From Larus michahellis (lineage: Eukaryota > Chordata > Aves > Charadriiformes > Laridae), in NCBI RefSeq assembly GCF_964199755.1, contig NC_133907.1, forward strand, positions 5,089,001-5,153,000: a stretch of DNA of 64,000 bases. Direction: 5' to 3'. Positions 1-10,488 of this stretch are shown here, in pieces (positions within the stretch are counted from its first letter, which is position 1; the number at the start of each line of letters is the position of its first letter). Position numbers and translations under genes: made by a program. Below the pieces are notes generated by a model. It saw only the letters and a list, made by a program, of their open reading frames with translations. It was not told the origin of the DNA and ran no database searches.

Positions 1-591
1 CTCCGCCCCCTCGGCGCTGGGAGGTGTGGGTGTGAATATCACCTTCTGCATTGCCACCTGCCAGATGGCAGGAATGGAGCAGGGCCGGGTCCCAGGAACA
101 CCTACGGCACGTCAGTGACTCAGCGGTGACATTTCTCTACTGAGTCAGCTCTGAACGAACGCGGCGGGGAGTACTTGGGCCTCCCGCTCCGAGCGGAGAC
201 GGCTCCCGGGCTGCGAAGCCCACGCGGAGGGAGGGCTGGTGGGCACGGCGCGGCTTCGGCTCCTGCTTCTGTGACTGCAGCCAGCTCCACGTGCTGCTGG
301 GGACGCAGCACAAGGGTGCCGGTGGCTTTAGGGAATGGCCTGGCATTCTCTGCCTTCACTTGTGTGAAGGACATCTCAAGCCCTGCTCCTTTCCCAGCCT
401 GTGCTGCCTGCATTTCCCTCCTGATGTTCTTCCCATGCCTCTTCTGTCCCCTCCCGTTTGTCCAACTTGGGTCGTTGCTCCTGCCCCGTGTAGGGAAAGG
501 TGTGGGGACAGGTCTGTGTCCCCGTTACTGTCACTCCCACGGTGTTTATGCACATCTCCTGACATCCCTGTGTTTCTTTCCCTGCCCTCAG
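1..591 (+). other. FKBP1A: FKBP1A last coding intron (3' part)
   Basis: No FKBP-like coding sequence is visible here; in particular the preceding exon, which should encode the residues ending in GVAQ, is absent and must lie before the window. The stretch ends in a pyrimidine-rich tract and a CAG acceptor at 589-591, directly before the recognisable last coding exon. It is read as intron. Open frames that run through it on the + strand continue into the real exon and are chance extensions. Confidence 0.8.
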
Positions 592-720
592 ATGAGCGTT
601 GGTCAGCGGGCAAAGATGACCATCTCCCCAGATTACGCCTACGGCTCTACTGGCCACCCAGGGATCATCCCACCAAACGCCACTCTAATTTTTGACGTGG
701 AGCTCATGAAATTGGAATGA
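592..720 (+). CDS. FKBP1A: FKBP12 peptidyl-prolyl isomerase, last coding exon (partial gene)
   Basis: The exon encodes the C-terminal 42 residues of FKBP12, beginning [18 protein letters not shown] and ending in VELMKLE before TGA at 718-720. FKBP12 is the small cytosolic peptidyl-prolyl isomerase that binds FK506 and rapamycin and associates with ryanodine and TGF-beta type I receptors. Visible here are the YAYG loop and the GHPGIIPP segment of the FK506 pocket. The SVGQ start and the KLE end favour FKBP1A over FKBP1B, which has SLGQ and NLE as remembered. The exon starts in phase 0 after a good acceptor, as in the mammalian gene. Compared with human as remembered it has a few changes (Met for Leu, Ser for Ala, Asn for His), all conservative. 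The first 66 residues lie outside the window. Confidence 0.95.
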   Translation: MSVGQRAKMTISPDYAYGSTGHPGIIPPNATLIFDVELMKLE

Positions 721-2290
721 CCTACCCCAGCACCCTGTCCTCGGGTAAGGAGGGGCAGCTGCTCTCGGGGGGATGTCGTGGCTTGGGGGCAACTCAGAGC
801 CCCCATCTCTTGCCCCGGGATAGCGTGGGGAGGTGGGATGGAGGTGACGGAAGCGGTGGGCTATGAGAGGGAGGGGGCGGGTTTCTGGCTGTGAGTAGAA
901 GTTGCTTTCAGGAGGCTGGTGATCTGGGATCACTACGGTGGTATGAGCGGGTTTGTCCCAGGGAGGCATTGCAGTGCGGGCAGGATGGGGCTGGGCTTGG
1001 GGGCACGTGGGCCCTGCGGTGTAGGCAGGATGGGGCTGGGCTCCCCCTCCGTAATCGGGGCTGACTTCTGCTTTGAGGAAAGCGTGCGGTTTGCGATGAG
1101 ACCGCCGTTTCATGAGCACGTTCCCTCCTCTGCCCGGTTTCCTCCGCGGGCGGGCGGCTTTGTCACGCTGCCTCTCCTCTCTCCCGGCAGGTTTGGCACA
1201 TGGAGGAATCCAGAATCTCAGCTTCAAGAAGAGTGCACATGACTTTGTACGGAGCTTTTCCTGATAGTCCACTACACTCATTGTATAACCTTACACCTTG
1301 ATTGAATGCCTTTGGTCACTAAGCTTTGCGTCTGACTCTTCCTCCTTGTATCGTGTTTTTATGTCTTTTTAAACTATACGCCGTAAACCTCAACTCTTTT
1401 TGGGTCAAGTTCTTAATCTTATTTTCGTTCCAGGTGTAGACTACGTTTTACCAGTAGCACGCAGATGGGCTGACCTTAGAATAGGAGTCATTTGAACAAA
1501 AGGAAACCTGTTAGTTACTGGTTTTGGTGCAGATCTCTATGAAGTTTTCAAACCAGAAATTGCTGCTGCTGCAAAAGCCATAGCAGAGTGAGGCTGTCGA
1601 GGCTGAATGGATGCGGAGAGCAAAGTAGCGCTAGGATTGTGTGTAGGTACCCTGCCTGGAACCGGGGCAGCGGGGGAGCAGCGCGTCCTTTCCCCGCACC
1701 CTGGGGAGGGCACGGCATCGCTGCAGCCACCGTGGGTTTGCTTCTGGGGAGGGGGGGGCGCTGCTCTGCCCCCGCTTCACTCTGCCATCTCACGGTGGAC
1801 CTTCCTTCCCCACCTCCTCCCCTCCCCTCCCCTCCAGCCCGCTTTCGGATTTACGGAGATGGGTTTCCATCAGTGCTCCACCACACCCTGAAAATTCAGT
1901 AGCTTACATTGAGCTTTCTTTAAAGAAAAAGGCAAACAGCAGACAAACGGAAAGGTGCTGTCTACAGGGGAGGTGGCGGGGCTGGTGGGGAGTCAGCTCA
2001 AAGAAAAAGTCTCCCTGTCCCCTCTCTCCCTCCCTGGAAAGGAAACATCAGACCCCCGTTGTCCCTGGTCTGAGCACACCTGACCGTTCTCTCCTGACAC
2101 CTGATGCTGGTCATCGCCGCTTGTCTGGTCTCATACGATGCATAGCTTCCCCCGCTGCTGTCCCACCTGCCCCCTCCCTCCGCCCTGCCTAGTGATTTGG
2201 TAAGAGAAATTGCCGCCGTTCACTTCCTTCTCCACCGCATAAAGGTATCAAGTTTTATTATTGCAATAAAAACGCTTTATGCTGGCTTTT
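721..2290 (+). other. FKBP1A: FKBP1A 3' UTR with an intron
   Basis: After the stop codon the exon continues to 744 and meets a good donor (GTAAGG at 745). A strong pyrimidine tract and CAG end at 1190, and sequence resembling the human FKBP1A 3' UTR as remembered resumes at about 1191. Shared landmarks include the stretch around AGCTTTTCCTGAT (about 1253), the AAACTATACGCCGTAAACCT region (about 1371) and the AAAGCCATAGCAGA region (about 1574). A 3' UTR intron is also present in the human gene as I recall it. The splice junction lies only 24 nt after the stop, too close to be expected to trigger nonsense-mediated decay. The rest is an unusually conserved 3' UTR of about 1.1 kb. Confidence 0.75.
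2265..2270 (+). terminator. FKBP1A: FKBP1A poly(A) signal
   Basis: A canonical AATAAA lies at the end of the conserved 3' UTR and is followed within 40 nt by a GT/T-rich downstream element (TGTGTCTTGGAGGTTTTT). Cleavage is expected near 2285-2290. Confidence 0.8.
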
Positions 2291-4580
2291 CTCAACCCTG
2301 TGTCTTGGAGGTTTTTCCCTCGCCTGCCTGGCGCTCAGCACAGCGGGTGCTGTGATGGGCTCTCGGGGTGCTGCGGGTGCCATGCCGGGCTCTTGGGGTG
2401 CTGTGTGGGGCTTGTGGGGTGCTGTGGGTGCCACGCTGGGGTGCTACGGGGTGCTGTGGCAGCAGTAAGGGCCAATCTCTGGCTGTGCTGGCTTGCTTGA
2501 GCGTGGAGCTCGGGTGCTTGGCTCTGGGTTCTGTGGGAAGGTGATGGTGGCCGGCTGGAATTCGTTTAATTAATTGCTTTACTATAACCTATTAAGCATC
2601 TTGCCATTGTGGCTGTGACTCAGGCTCGACGGGGAATGTGAAGGGCAGATGGCCGTGTGCTCCCAGGGTCCCTCCGGCTCTGGAGAAGCATATTGAGATG
2701 GCTGTATGTATTTTATAGAATGGTTTGGGTTGGAAGGGACCTTAAAGATCATCTCGTTCCAACCCCCTTGCCCTGGGCTGGGACACCTCCCAGCAGACCA
2801 GGTTGCTCAAAGCCTGGTCTGGATGGGGCTTTTTATTTCGGTCCTCTTTGGAGGCTGGACGTTGCACCATGGCACGTCCAGCAGCTGGCATTTGCAGGCC
2901 AGACCACCGTGGACCTGAAAAACCTCTCGGGTTTTTTTTTCCGTGCCTTTCTCAGTGATTCTCCCTGAGCCCTCTGCTTCTGGTCCTTGCGGCGGCACCT
3001 CGGCTGTTTGCTGGCGGCGGCCGGTGACGGTTGTGCGGCTCATGGTGTCGGGGCTGCTGGGGCACCGCTGTGTGCCAGCACCCGGCTCCTCCTCAGGCAG
3101 CCTTTGCTCCATTTGCCGCGATCCATAATGTGGCTGCGATCGATAACGCAGCGAGTCCCGGCTCCCGAGTGGCTTTGTTGGGAGCAAAGTTTGTGTTTAA
3201 TGGGAACGCACTGGAGGGAACAGCGGGCACAGGGCAGGAGCAGCGCTGCCACCCGGGCAGCATTCGGGAGCACCGGTGCTCGCACAGGGTCACGGGGAAT
3301 GGGGGCCACGCTGTGCAGATATTAGCACTACCCTTAATTGCTACTCAATTAAGCGGAACAGGGAGCTGCCGGGGGGGGCCAGCATCATGCTCTGCCCTTT
3401 GCTGTGACCACTTCTAGGCGGAAACTGGAGGCGAGCTTGGGTTTTTCCTCTTGCAAAGCTTTTTGTTTTAATTATTAACCGGTGCCAGGCAGTCCTGTGG
3501 TTTCTGGCTGGAGATCAGCCAGGGCTGGCGGGGCACTGGGGAGAGCCTGGTGGCCTCTGGGCCGGCGGCTTCTCCCCCTGCCCTGGCCACACAGCCCCCC
3601 CACCCCCCGTGGCTCCCGCAGCAGCCACACGTGCAGATGGGGTGCAGGTCCTTCCAGCTCCGGTTTGGTGGGGATAAGAGGCTTGGAACAGGCACGGACT
3701 CCCTGGGAACCATCCTTCTCTGGCTGCTGTAGGATGTCTCCTTGCTCCCGGCCGTGTTTATCAGCAGCCGGGCTGGTCTCATCCCGGGCTGGCTGAGGCA
3801 GACGGGCACTGTCGGGCTAAAAATAACACCAGTAAATAAAACGCTTCCTCCTGGCCCGGCACACAGGAGCGGAGGCGCGGGGAGCTGGGACGTGCCTGGC
3901 TGCTGCTCCATGGCAGGGCTGGCCCCGTGCCTGCGAGGTCCTGGGCTGGTGCCACCATCTCACTGGGTGCCCGCTGGACCCTGCTGCCTGAGAACACGTT
4001 GGCCCGTGGCATCCCCGGTGCGGGCAGCGGGATGTCATAGGTGGGTGCTGGAAGGCTGGCTCCCAGGGTGACGTGGCGATGTCCCACGACAGCCCTGTGC
4101 CCTGACTCAGTGAGCTCCACGCTCGCTCAGCTCCTCCACCTGCGGCGCGGGACTCCCACGGGGCCATCACGCCTGGCGCGTGCCCCGGGGCCACTGGTGA
4201 CGGCTGGAAGGGTGCGGGACACAGCATCCCGGTCACGGCCGCGTCAGCCCCACGCGCCCGGGCAACGAGGTGTCAGCCGCCCACGCAGGGCTGCTGACGG
4301 TGGGGCACCCCACTTCACCCCCCCGCTCTGGGGCACCGAGCTGCCGTGGGGCCAAGCCGGGTGCTGGTGCCGACAGGAGTCGTGATGGGAAGGGGGGACA
4401 CCACGGTGGCTGTGGGGGATGCCCGAACCCACAAAAAAACATCCCAATCCCTGTCCCCATCCCTGCAGTGCCAAGGCCCCATGCAGCTTTAGCTTCATCT
4501 TCCTCTTCCTCACCTGTGCCCTACCTGGCGGGGGTGGCGTCAGCTGGGGCTGCCTGGCCCCTCCCTGGGTCGGGCACGGC
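2291..4580. other. FKBP1A-SDCBP2 intergenic region
   Basis: This GC-rich spacer contains short degenerate GGGTGCTGTG-type repeats (about 2338-2460), one CR1 fragment (2715-2835) and no exon that I recognise. The last 150 bases before 4580 are the proximal promoter region of SDCBP2. Several open frames of 60-200 codons are GC-driven and show no similarity to any protein I know. Confidence 0.7.
2715..2835 (-). mobile_element. CR1 LINE 3'-end fragment
   Basis: Read on the minus strand this is the avian CR1 3' tail, including the complement of GGTTTGGGTTGGAAGGGACC and the AAAGATCATC motif near the 3' end. Only about 120 bases remain, so it is a severely 5'-truncated copy, and it fades out near 2835. 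The 3' end is at the low-coordinate side. Confidence 0.9.
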
Positions 4581-4588
4581 TATAAAAG
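4581..4588 (+). promoter_or_regulatory. SDCBP2: SDCBP2 TATA box and core promoter
   Basis: TATAAAAG sits in GC-rich flanks. About 30 bases downstream a start site is expected near 4611. The likely non-coding first exon runs to 4636 (ending GGCAG) and meets a consensus donor, GTGAGT, at 4637. The next exon, with the start codon, begins at 5228. A true TATA box with a short leader suggests regulated, tissue-restricted transcription rather than a housekeeping CpG-island promoter; that last point is inference. Confidence 0.7.
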
Positions 4589-4610
4589 CCCGGTGCCGGG
4601 CAGAGGGTGG

Positions 4611-4636
4611 CACAGGGAGCCGGGAGCTGTTGGCAG
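4611..4636 (+). other. SDCBP2: SDCBP2 non-coding exon 1 (predicted)
   Basis: The start is placed 30 bases after the TATA box and is approximate. The end is fixed by the donor GTGAGT at 4637-4642. The exon contains no ATG. It would splice to 5228, which follows a CCCCAG acceptor and lies 20 bases before the start codon. Confidence 0.55.
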
Positions 4637-5247
4637 GTGAGTCCAGGGGTGCCAGGGTTGGGCTCTGGGGGTCTCACCCGCCTGGGGATGCTGCTGTGGT
4701 CCCCGGGCTGTGTGGGGGATCCTGCCTGGTTCCCGCAGGGCTCGGAGCTGGGTCTGGGTTTGGCCCCTTCGCCCTGAGCTTTGGACGATGCGTTTTGGGG
4801 CGCGCAATGTTGTGGGGCAGAGTTGGGTGGCACAACTTTGCCGTGGGCAGGGCACATTGAGGGGCAGTGGGAGCTGATGGGGGGCAGAGGGGACTGCGAG
4901 GAGCACTTGGAAGGGCTGTTTCCATGGGACATCCTGCTCCCGTGTCTGAGTGATGTTGGAATGGCCCCTCTGGGCAGATGGACATGGGGAGTGGGACCTG
5001 CTGCCAGCTGAGCGGTGCCCGGAGTGCTTGTGCCCGGCACATGGCCGCCCGTGTCCCAGCTGTTGGGAAATGGTGGAGGTGGTGGCAGCCCTGGTGACAC
5101 GGCCCTGAGTCATGCCAGAGGCCCCAGGTGACAGCCCATCTCCGTCACACGGAGCCAGGCACGTGGGCCGGGAGGGATGCTCTGGGAGAGGCACCCTGTC
5201 CCTGAACCGCCCCGTCCCTGTCCCCAGGCACAGTCACGGCAGCAGCG

Positions 5248-8200
5248 ATGGCAACACTCTACCCTTCCCTGGAGGACATGAAGGGCCACCAGATCTTGCA
5301 GGTCAGTGTCAGCGCCAGAGCAGCGTTATGGGAGATGAGCAGACCCCAATGGGTCCCTGTGGTGTCCCACCCTCAGAGTGTCCCCAGGGCTGGAGGGCAC
5401 AGCCTCGAGCAAACCCCATCTCTTGGCAGGCGCAGGCAGCTGCCGGGGTGAGGACCCCTGCCACGACGGTGGTCACGGAGAAGCCAAAGCTCACGTCAGA
5501 CACCGGCAATGCAGGTTGCGATCGGTTCTGTCTGCGGAGGGGCTGTCTGGGGTTAGGGGAGCGATGCTTACCACGGAGGGGGATCATCTGAGACCCCCCA
5601 CAGCTCGGTGCATGAGTAGGGGATGGGATTTGGGGATTTCTTTCCCCTGGCCCATCCCCTGCCATGTCCCTTGTGCCAGTCACTGGCCCATGGTCCTGTG
5701 GGGGGGGAGGTGATGGCTGTGGGGTGGGACCCCGTGAGCTGAGGCCAGTCTTGGTGTGTCCCGCAGCGCCGCCCATGCTGTACCCCAACCTGGCCGAGCT
5801 GGAGAACTACATGGGGCTCGCTCTCTCCAGCGAAGAGATCCAGAAGAACCTGCTCCCGGAAGGCAGCACTGTAGGTGTCTGGGCTGGTGGCTCTCGCCTG
5901 CCCTGCGCGGGGCTCCCCCACCCGGTGCCACAGCATCGCTGAGAGGCGGGGGTCCCTCTGGGGCCCCATCCTGCTCGAGGAAGGGATGCAGCATCTGCAG
6001 CATCCCCCACAGGGCTGATCTGTGCGGGGTCCTATGCCCCCACTGACCCTGCTGACCCCCAGCTCCATTGCAGGCACTGACCCCCGCTGGGCCCCCCCCG
6101 GGCCAGCTGGTCGCCCCCTTGAGCGGGAACAACGCGGGGCTGCGCCGGGCAGAGATCAAGCCGGGCGTGCGGGAGATCCACCTCTGCAAGGACGAGCGGG
6201 GCAAGACGGGGCTGCAGCTGAAAAATGTCGACCAGGTGAGGGGGCCGGGCTGGCGTGGGGCCGTGCACGGCGTGGCATGGCACAGCACGGCGTGGTGCAC
6301 CATGGCATGGCACGTCATGCCATGCTCCCCCCTGCCATGCTATGGTGCACCACACCATGGCGTGGTGCAGCATGGCATGGCACAGGACGGCATGGTGGAC
6401 GGCCAGCTTAACATGAGCCAGCAGTGTGCCCGGGTGGCCAAGAAGGCCAACAGCATTCTGGCTTGTGTCAGGAATAGCATGGCCAGCAGGAGCAGGGAAG
6501 TGATGGTGCCTCTGTACTCGGCACTGGTGAGGCCTCACCTCGAGTGCTGTGTTCAGTTCTGGGCCCCTCTGTACAAGGGGGACATTGAGGTGCTGGAGCG
6601 TGTCCAGAGGAGAGCTACCAGGCTGGTGAGGGGTCTGGAGACCAGGGCATATGAGGAGAGGCTGAGGGAGCTGGGCATGTTTAGCTTGGAGAAGAGGAGG
6701 CTGAGGGGAGACCTCATTGCCCTCCACAACTACCTGAAAGGAGGGTGTAGAGAGGTGGGTGTTGGCCTCTTCTCCCAGGTGAATAATGACAGGACCAGAG
6801 GAAATGGTCTGAAGTTGCGGCAGGGGAGGTTTAGATTAGATATTAGGAAGAATTACTTTACTGAAAGGGTGGTCAGGCACTGAACAGCCTGCCCAGGGAG
6901 GGGGTTGAGTCACCATCCCTGGAGGTATTTAAGAAACGTCTAGATTTGGCACTTCAGGGCATGCTCTAGTGGCAGAGATTGTAGGGGTGTGGGGTTCTGT
7001 TGGTGTTTTGTTTTTTTTTTGGTGTGTGTATGGTTGGACTCGATGATCTCAAAGGTCCTTTCCAACCATGAGGATTCTATGATTCCATGATTCTATGGCA
7101 TGGCACAGCACAGGGCGGTGCACCATGGCACGGTACAGTGCGGCATGGTATGGCACGTCATGCCATGCTATTGTGCACCACAGCATGGGGTGGTGCACCA
7201 TGGCATGGCACGGTGTGGCATGGCATGGCATGGCACGGCATGGCGTGGTGCACCACGGCATGGCACAGCATGGCGCGGGGCACCATGGCGCGGCACGGGG
7301 GTGAATGGCATGACGTTACATGGCGAGGCAGGACACAGCACGGCGCAAGCATGACAGTACAACACAGGGTGATGTCACGGTGCGTCACGGCATGGCAATG
7401 GGTGGCATTAAGTGGCACAGCATGCCATGGCACAGCACAGCAGGGCGCAGCGTGGCACACTGCGGCATGGCACGGCTGCCCAGGCCCCGTGCCATCGCTC
7501 TCCCCGTGTCCCCAGGGCATCTTCGTGCAGCTGGTGAAGGCCAACTCGCCAGCTGCGCTGGTGGGGCTGCGCTTCGGTGACCAGATCCTGCAGATCAACG
7601 GCAAGAACTGCACGGGCTGGAGCAGCGACAAGGCACAGCGGGCGCTGAAGAAGGCGTCCCCGGAGAAAATCATCATGGTGGTGCGGGACAGGTCAGTGGG
7701 CGGGCGGGCGGGCGATGCCTCTGGTGGTGCCATGGCTGACCCGCCTTTTCCCCACAGGCCTTTCCAGCGCACTGTCACCGTGCACAAGGACAGCACCGGC
7801 CACGTTGGCATCGTGGTCAAGAAGGGGAAGATCGTGTCATTGGCCAAGGACAGCTCTGCCGCCCGCAATGGCCTCCTCACCCACCACTACATCTGCGAGG
7901 TGAACGGCCAGAATGTCATCGGCATGAAGGTAGGGGCTGTGCACAGCCGGCGGTGCAGAACGTGCCCAGCAGTGCCTAGGATCCAGCCAGGGCAGCCGTA
8001 TGGAGCTGCCATGGGATGCTGGGATGTTGGCACCCCACGGGACCCACACCCTCTCTCCCGCAGGATAAGCAGCTCATGGAGGTGCTGGCGGGGGCCGGGA
8101 ATGTGGTGACACTGACCATCATCCCCACCGTGATCTACGAGCACATGGTCAAACGGTGAGACCACGGGGCTGCGGTGCCATCCCCACCCCACCGGGACCC

Positions 8201-8339
8201 CACGAGGCTCCCTGAGGAACCCCACGGGGCTCCCTGAGGTACCCCCCGGGCTCCCCAACACTGAGCCCCTGTCCCTGTCCCCAGGCTCTCCCCGGGGCTG
8301 GTGAAGTCATCCATGGACCACTCCATCCCTGACCTCTGA
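5248..8339 (+). CDS. SDCBP2: Syntenin-2, tandem PDZ scaffold protein
   Basis: Eight coding exons join in consistent phase: 5248-5301, 5430-5514, 5767-5870, 6074-6235, 7516-7691, 7758-7929, 8064-8155, 8285-8339, giving 299 aa. Human syntenin-2 is about 292 aa. The N-terminus carries two LYPxL motifs (LYPSL at residues 4-8, LYPNL near 50), which in syntenin-1 recruit ALIX. PDZ1 covers about residues 114-194 with the GKTGLQL carboxylate-binding strand, and PDZ2 about 196-276 with GHVGIVV. The tail MDHSIPDL matches the family end. Syntenins bind syndecan tails and phosphoinositides at membranes; syntenin-2 is linked to PIP2 at the plasma membrane and nucleus. The ATG at 5248 is used because it gives the MxxLYPSLED start of the family. 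Intron 4 is swollen by a minisatellite and a CR1. The gene is complete and intact. Confidence 0.95.
6255..6395 (+). repeat. CATGGCAC-type minisatellite, left part
   Basis: A degenerate tandem array built on units such as GGCATGGCAC and GTGGTGCACCATGGC lies in the fourth coding intron of SDCBP2. It stops where the CR1 copy begins and resumes after it, so both arms were one array before the insertion. Confidence 0.9.
6396..7097 (+). mobile_element. CR1 LINE, 5'-truncated copy inside the SDCBP2 minisatellite
   Basis: About 700 bases carry the C-terminal end of the CR1 ORF2 reverse-transcriptase protein (segments such as [18 protein letters not shown] and [20 protein letters not shown]) followed by the 3' UTR and the terminal repeats GATTCTATGATTCC. 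The reading frame is open to 6883 and then ends at TGA where CR1 copies normally continue with a Trp codon, so a one-base loss is likely. The 5' end near 6396 is approximate. It is in the sense orientation relative to SDCBP2. It looks moderately young: the frame is open for about 160 codons and similarity to the remembered consensus is high. Confidence 0.95.
7098..7480 (+). repeat. CATGGCAC-type minisatellite, right part
   Basis: This continues the array on the far side of the CR1, with dense GGCATGGCAC, GGTGCACCATGGC and GGCACGGCATGG units that decay toward 7480. The palindromic GTGCACCATGG core makes the array self-complementary in places. Exon 5 of SDCBP2 starts 36 bases later. The unusual length and strand symmetry produce several spurious frames on both strands. 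Confidence 0.9.
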
Positions 8340-8698
8340 TGTGATCGCTGCCGTCCCAGGGGACCGACGCCGGCATGGGCAGCCCCCGTGGCCAAGCCTG
8401 CGCATGCTCCTGGAAGCTTGGAGGGGGCCGCTGAAGGTTCCCCCGCGGTGTCCCCCAAAGAAGCTGTTTTAGCACAAAATCCTTCATCCCTACAGAGGCT
8501 GGTGGCTGCAGGGAGGCGCAGGGGGACCGCCAGCCCGTGATGTCCCCCAGGCCCTCTCCTCCCTCTCAGCAGGGATGGGGCACGGGCCCATCCTGGGGTC
8601 CCCGTGTCCCCCTGTGTCCCCCCTGGCTCAGGCCAGCCCCCCCTCGGGGCAGACGCCAAAGGCTGGCTCCAGCCAAAGCAGAGACAGACCCAGCGACG
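8340..8698 (+). other. SDCBP2: SDCBP2 3' UTR, convergent with SNPH
   Basis: After the TGA at 8337-8339 there is no AATAAA or ATTAAA on the + strand before the predicted 3' end of SNPH, which faces it at about 8680. The nearest candidate is an AATATA variant near 8778, which would make the two 3' UTRs overlap as antisense transcripts. The exact SDCBP2 end is therefore unresolved. Confidence 0.5.
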
Positions 8699-10488
8699 TT
8701 TATTACATCCACCACAGACAGCGAGTACAGGACAGGGGAAACAAGAAAAGGGGGGTTACAGCTTTTTCAGTTCTGTATTTAAAAAATATATTATATAGAT
8801 TTGTCTTTCAAATATAATCGTTACATTTATTTCTTGGCAAAGCTTTGGATAGTCTAACAGACGTGTACACAGATCCACAAATACATTGCACAAGAGGCGT
8901 ATATCCTAGCTCCGCTTACATCCACCGCCCCGGCTGCCTTGCCACCGTTTCTCCCCAAATCCTTCACCCGGCACCCAGTGCTGCGCCAGCGGCTGCCGCT
9001 GCCTCTGCCACCCCCCCCAGCGCGGGCACAGCCGCCGGAGGGGGGCTGCGGGGAAGCACGGAGGATGTGGGATGCACCCACATGGGGACCGGTGGATGCC
9101 GGCGCGTGGAGCATCACCAGCTCCCAGGGGCGCCCCGCCGGCAGCACCCATGGGTGGTGGAGTGGGGTGGTGGAGGGGGGAAACACCGTTAGTTCAAGTC
9201 ACGAAGAAGCCACAGACATTCATGGGGGGGCGGGAGCACTGCGCGCCCGGGGAGCCCCAAGTCTCGCGCCTCGCCAGCCCCCGCCGAGCAATCGTTGCTG
9301 TCTTTGCTTTTCATTTAAAAAAGGCATTTTTTTTTTTTTTTTATTTTTTTTTTCCGGAGGCCACCAGCAAAATGGGGATTTGGCTGGGCCGGGGCAGGCG
9401 ATGGCGCTCAGCTCCGCCTGCACAGCCCTGCCCGCCCCCCCGCGCTGCCTCCCAGCAAAGGCATCCTCAAGCTCCAGTACAGGATGGGATCACCGGCATC
9501 ACCAGCATTGCCGCTGCCAAAAACCACAAACGCCCCCCCCGATCCCACTCCGTCGTAGGCAGAACCAGGGTTGGGGGCTTCTCCCCTGGGCTCGCCGCTG
9601 CCTCAGCCCCCCCCCCCAACAACAGGGCTTCAGTCTGTACCGAAAAAAAAAGTGAATATAGTGCAAAGCAAAGGGAGGGAGGGACCGAGGCTTCCCCTGG
9701 GGCCGCTCGGCTGTGCAGGAGCCACTGCTCGGTTCTGTCCCAGTTGTGGGGGGGCATCTCCCAAGCGATGGGCGGCTCGAAGAGGGGGTGAGCGGGACCT
9801 GGCCAGGGCATCGTCCCACCGGAGGGAGGAGGACAGACACCAAAGCGGCTCAGGAGGCCGGGATGAAGGTGCCCTGTGGGCTCCCACCGCCTCCCGAACT
9901 GGTCCAGAGCTGGTCCCTGTGTCCGGGCGGGTTCCCCCCGGTCCTCCCACCGGCAGCCAGACGTTGCTGTCGCGGTGCAACCTGCACCTGGACCAAGACA
10001 CGCACCCGGGGGGGGTCCCCGCTGTGGCCCCTTGACTCTCCCCGCCATCGCCCACCCGTGGGAGGGCTGGCCCTGGAGCAGGGCAAGGACAACCAAAAAG
10101 CAAGTGCAATGAAGGGAGAGCCCACACGGTGGGGTGCAGCAGCCCCCCCCCGCCTCCCACAACCACAGGCACCACGGGCAGGTGGAGTCCATCGGGTGGG
10201 GGGGTCGCAGTGTGATGCCCGGTGCCACGTCCCGCATCTTCTCTTCCAGCAACGATCCTGTCCCTCCTCCAGGACAAAGGAGCTGGGGCTGGGAGGGGGG
10301 GCAGCATGTCCCCACACACCCACAGACCCCCCTGTCTCCTTCCCACCCCCTGGGGCTGCATAACGAGCCGGAGCTGACGAAGGACCCCAGGAGAGTGGGG
10401 ACATGCCGGGGCTTTACAATCAGCGGTCGGGTCCGTGGGGGCGAGGAGGGGGGGTGTCGGGTGTTGGGGGGGGGTGGGGGGGGTGGTT
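8680..10488 (-). other. SNPH: SNPH 3' UTR
   Basis: About 1.8 kb follow the SNPH stop on the minus strand. The end nearest 8700 is AT-rich, with AATAAA signals at 8699-8704 and 8826-8831 (both minus strand). A long T tract at about 9327-9352 becomes an A-rich run in the transcript, and a G-rich run near 10460-10490 (C-rich in the mRNA) lies just after the stop. Syntaphilin transcripts are known to have long 3' UTRs. Frames on either strand in this stretch are GC-driven. Confidence 0.7.
8699..8704 (-). terminator. SNPH: SNPH distal poly(A) signal
   Basis: TTTATT on the + strand is AATAAA on the minus strand, at the far end of the AT-rich terminal part of the SNPH 3' UTR. A second AATAAA at 8826-8831 could give a shorter form. 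Confidence 0.6.

Noticed and set aside
6068-6883. A 271-codon open frame joining an SDCBP2 exon to reverse-transcriptase-like sequence
   Set aside because: The frame runs from coding exon 4 through a clear donor (GTGAGG at 6236) into the minisatellite and the CR1. It is a chance read-through, not a fusion gene.
7098-7480. Possible coding for Met/Ala/Trp/His-rich repeat proteins on both strands
   Set aside because: These are translations of the CATGGCAC minisatellite in an intron.
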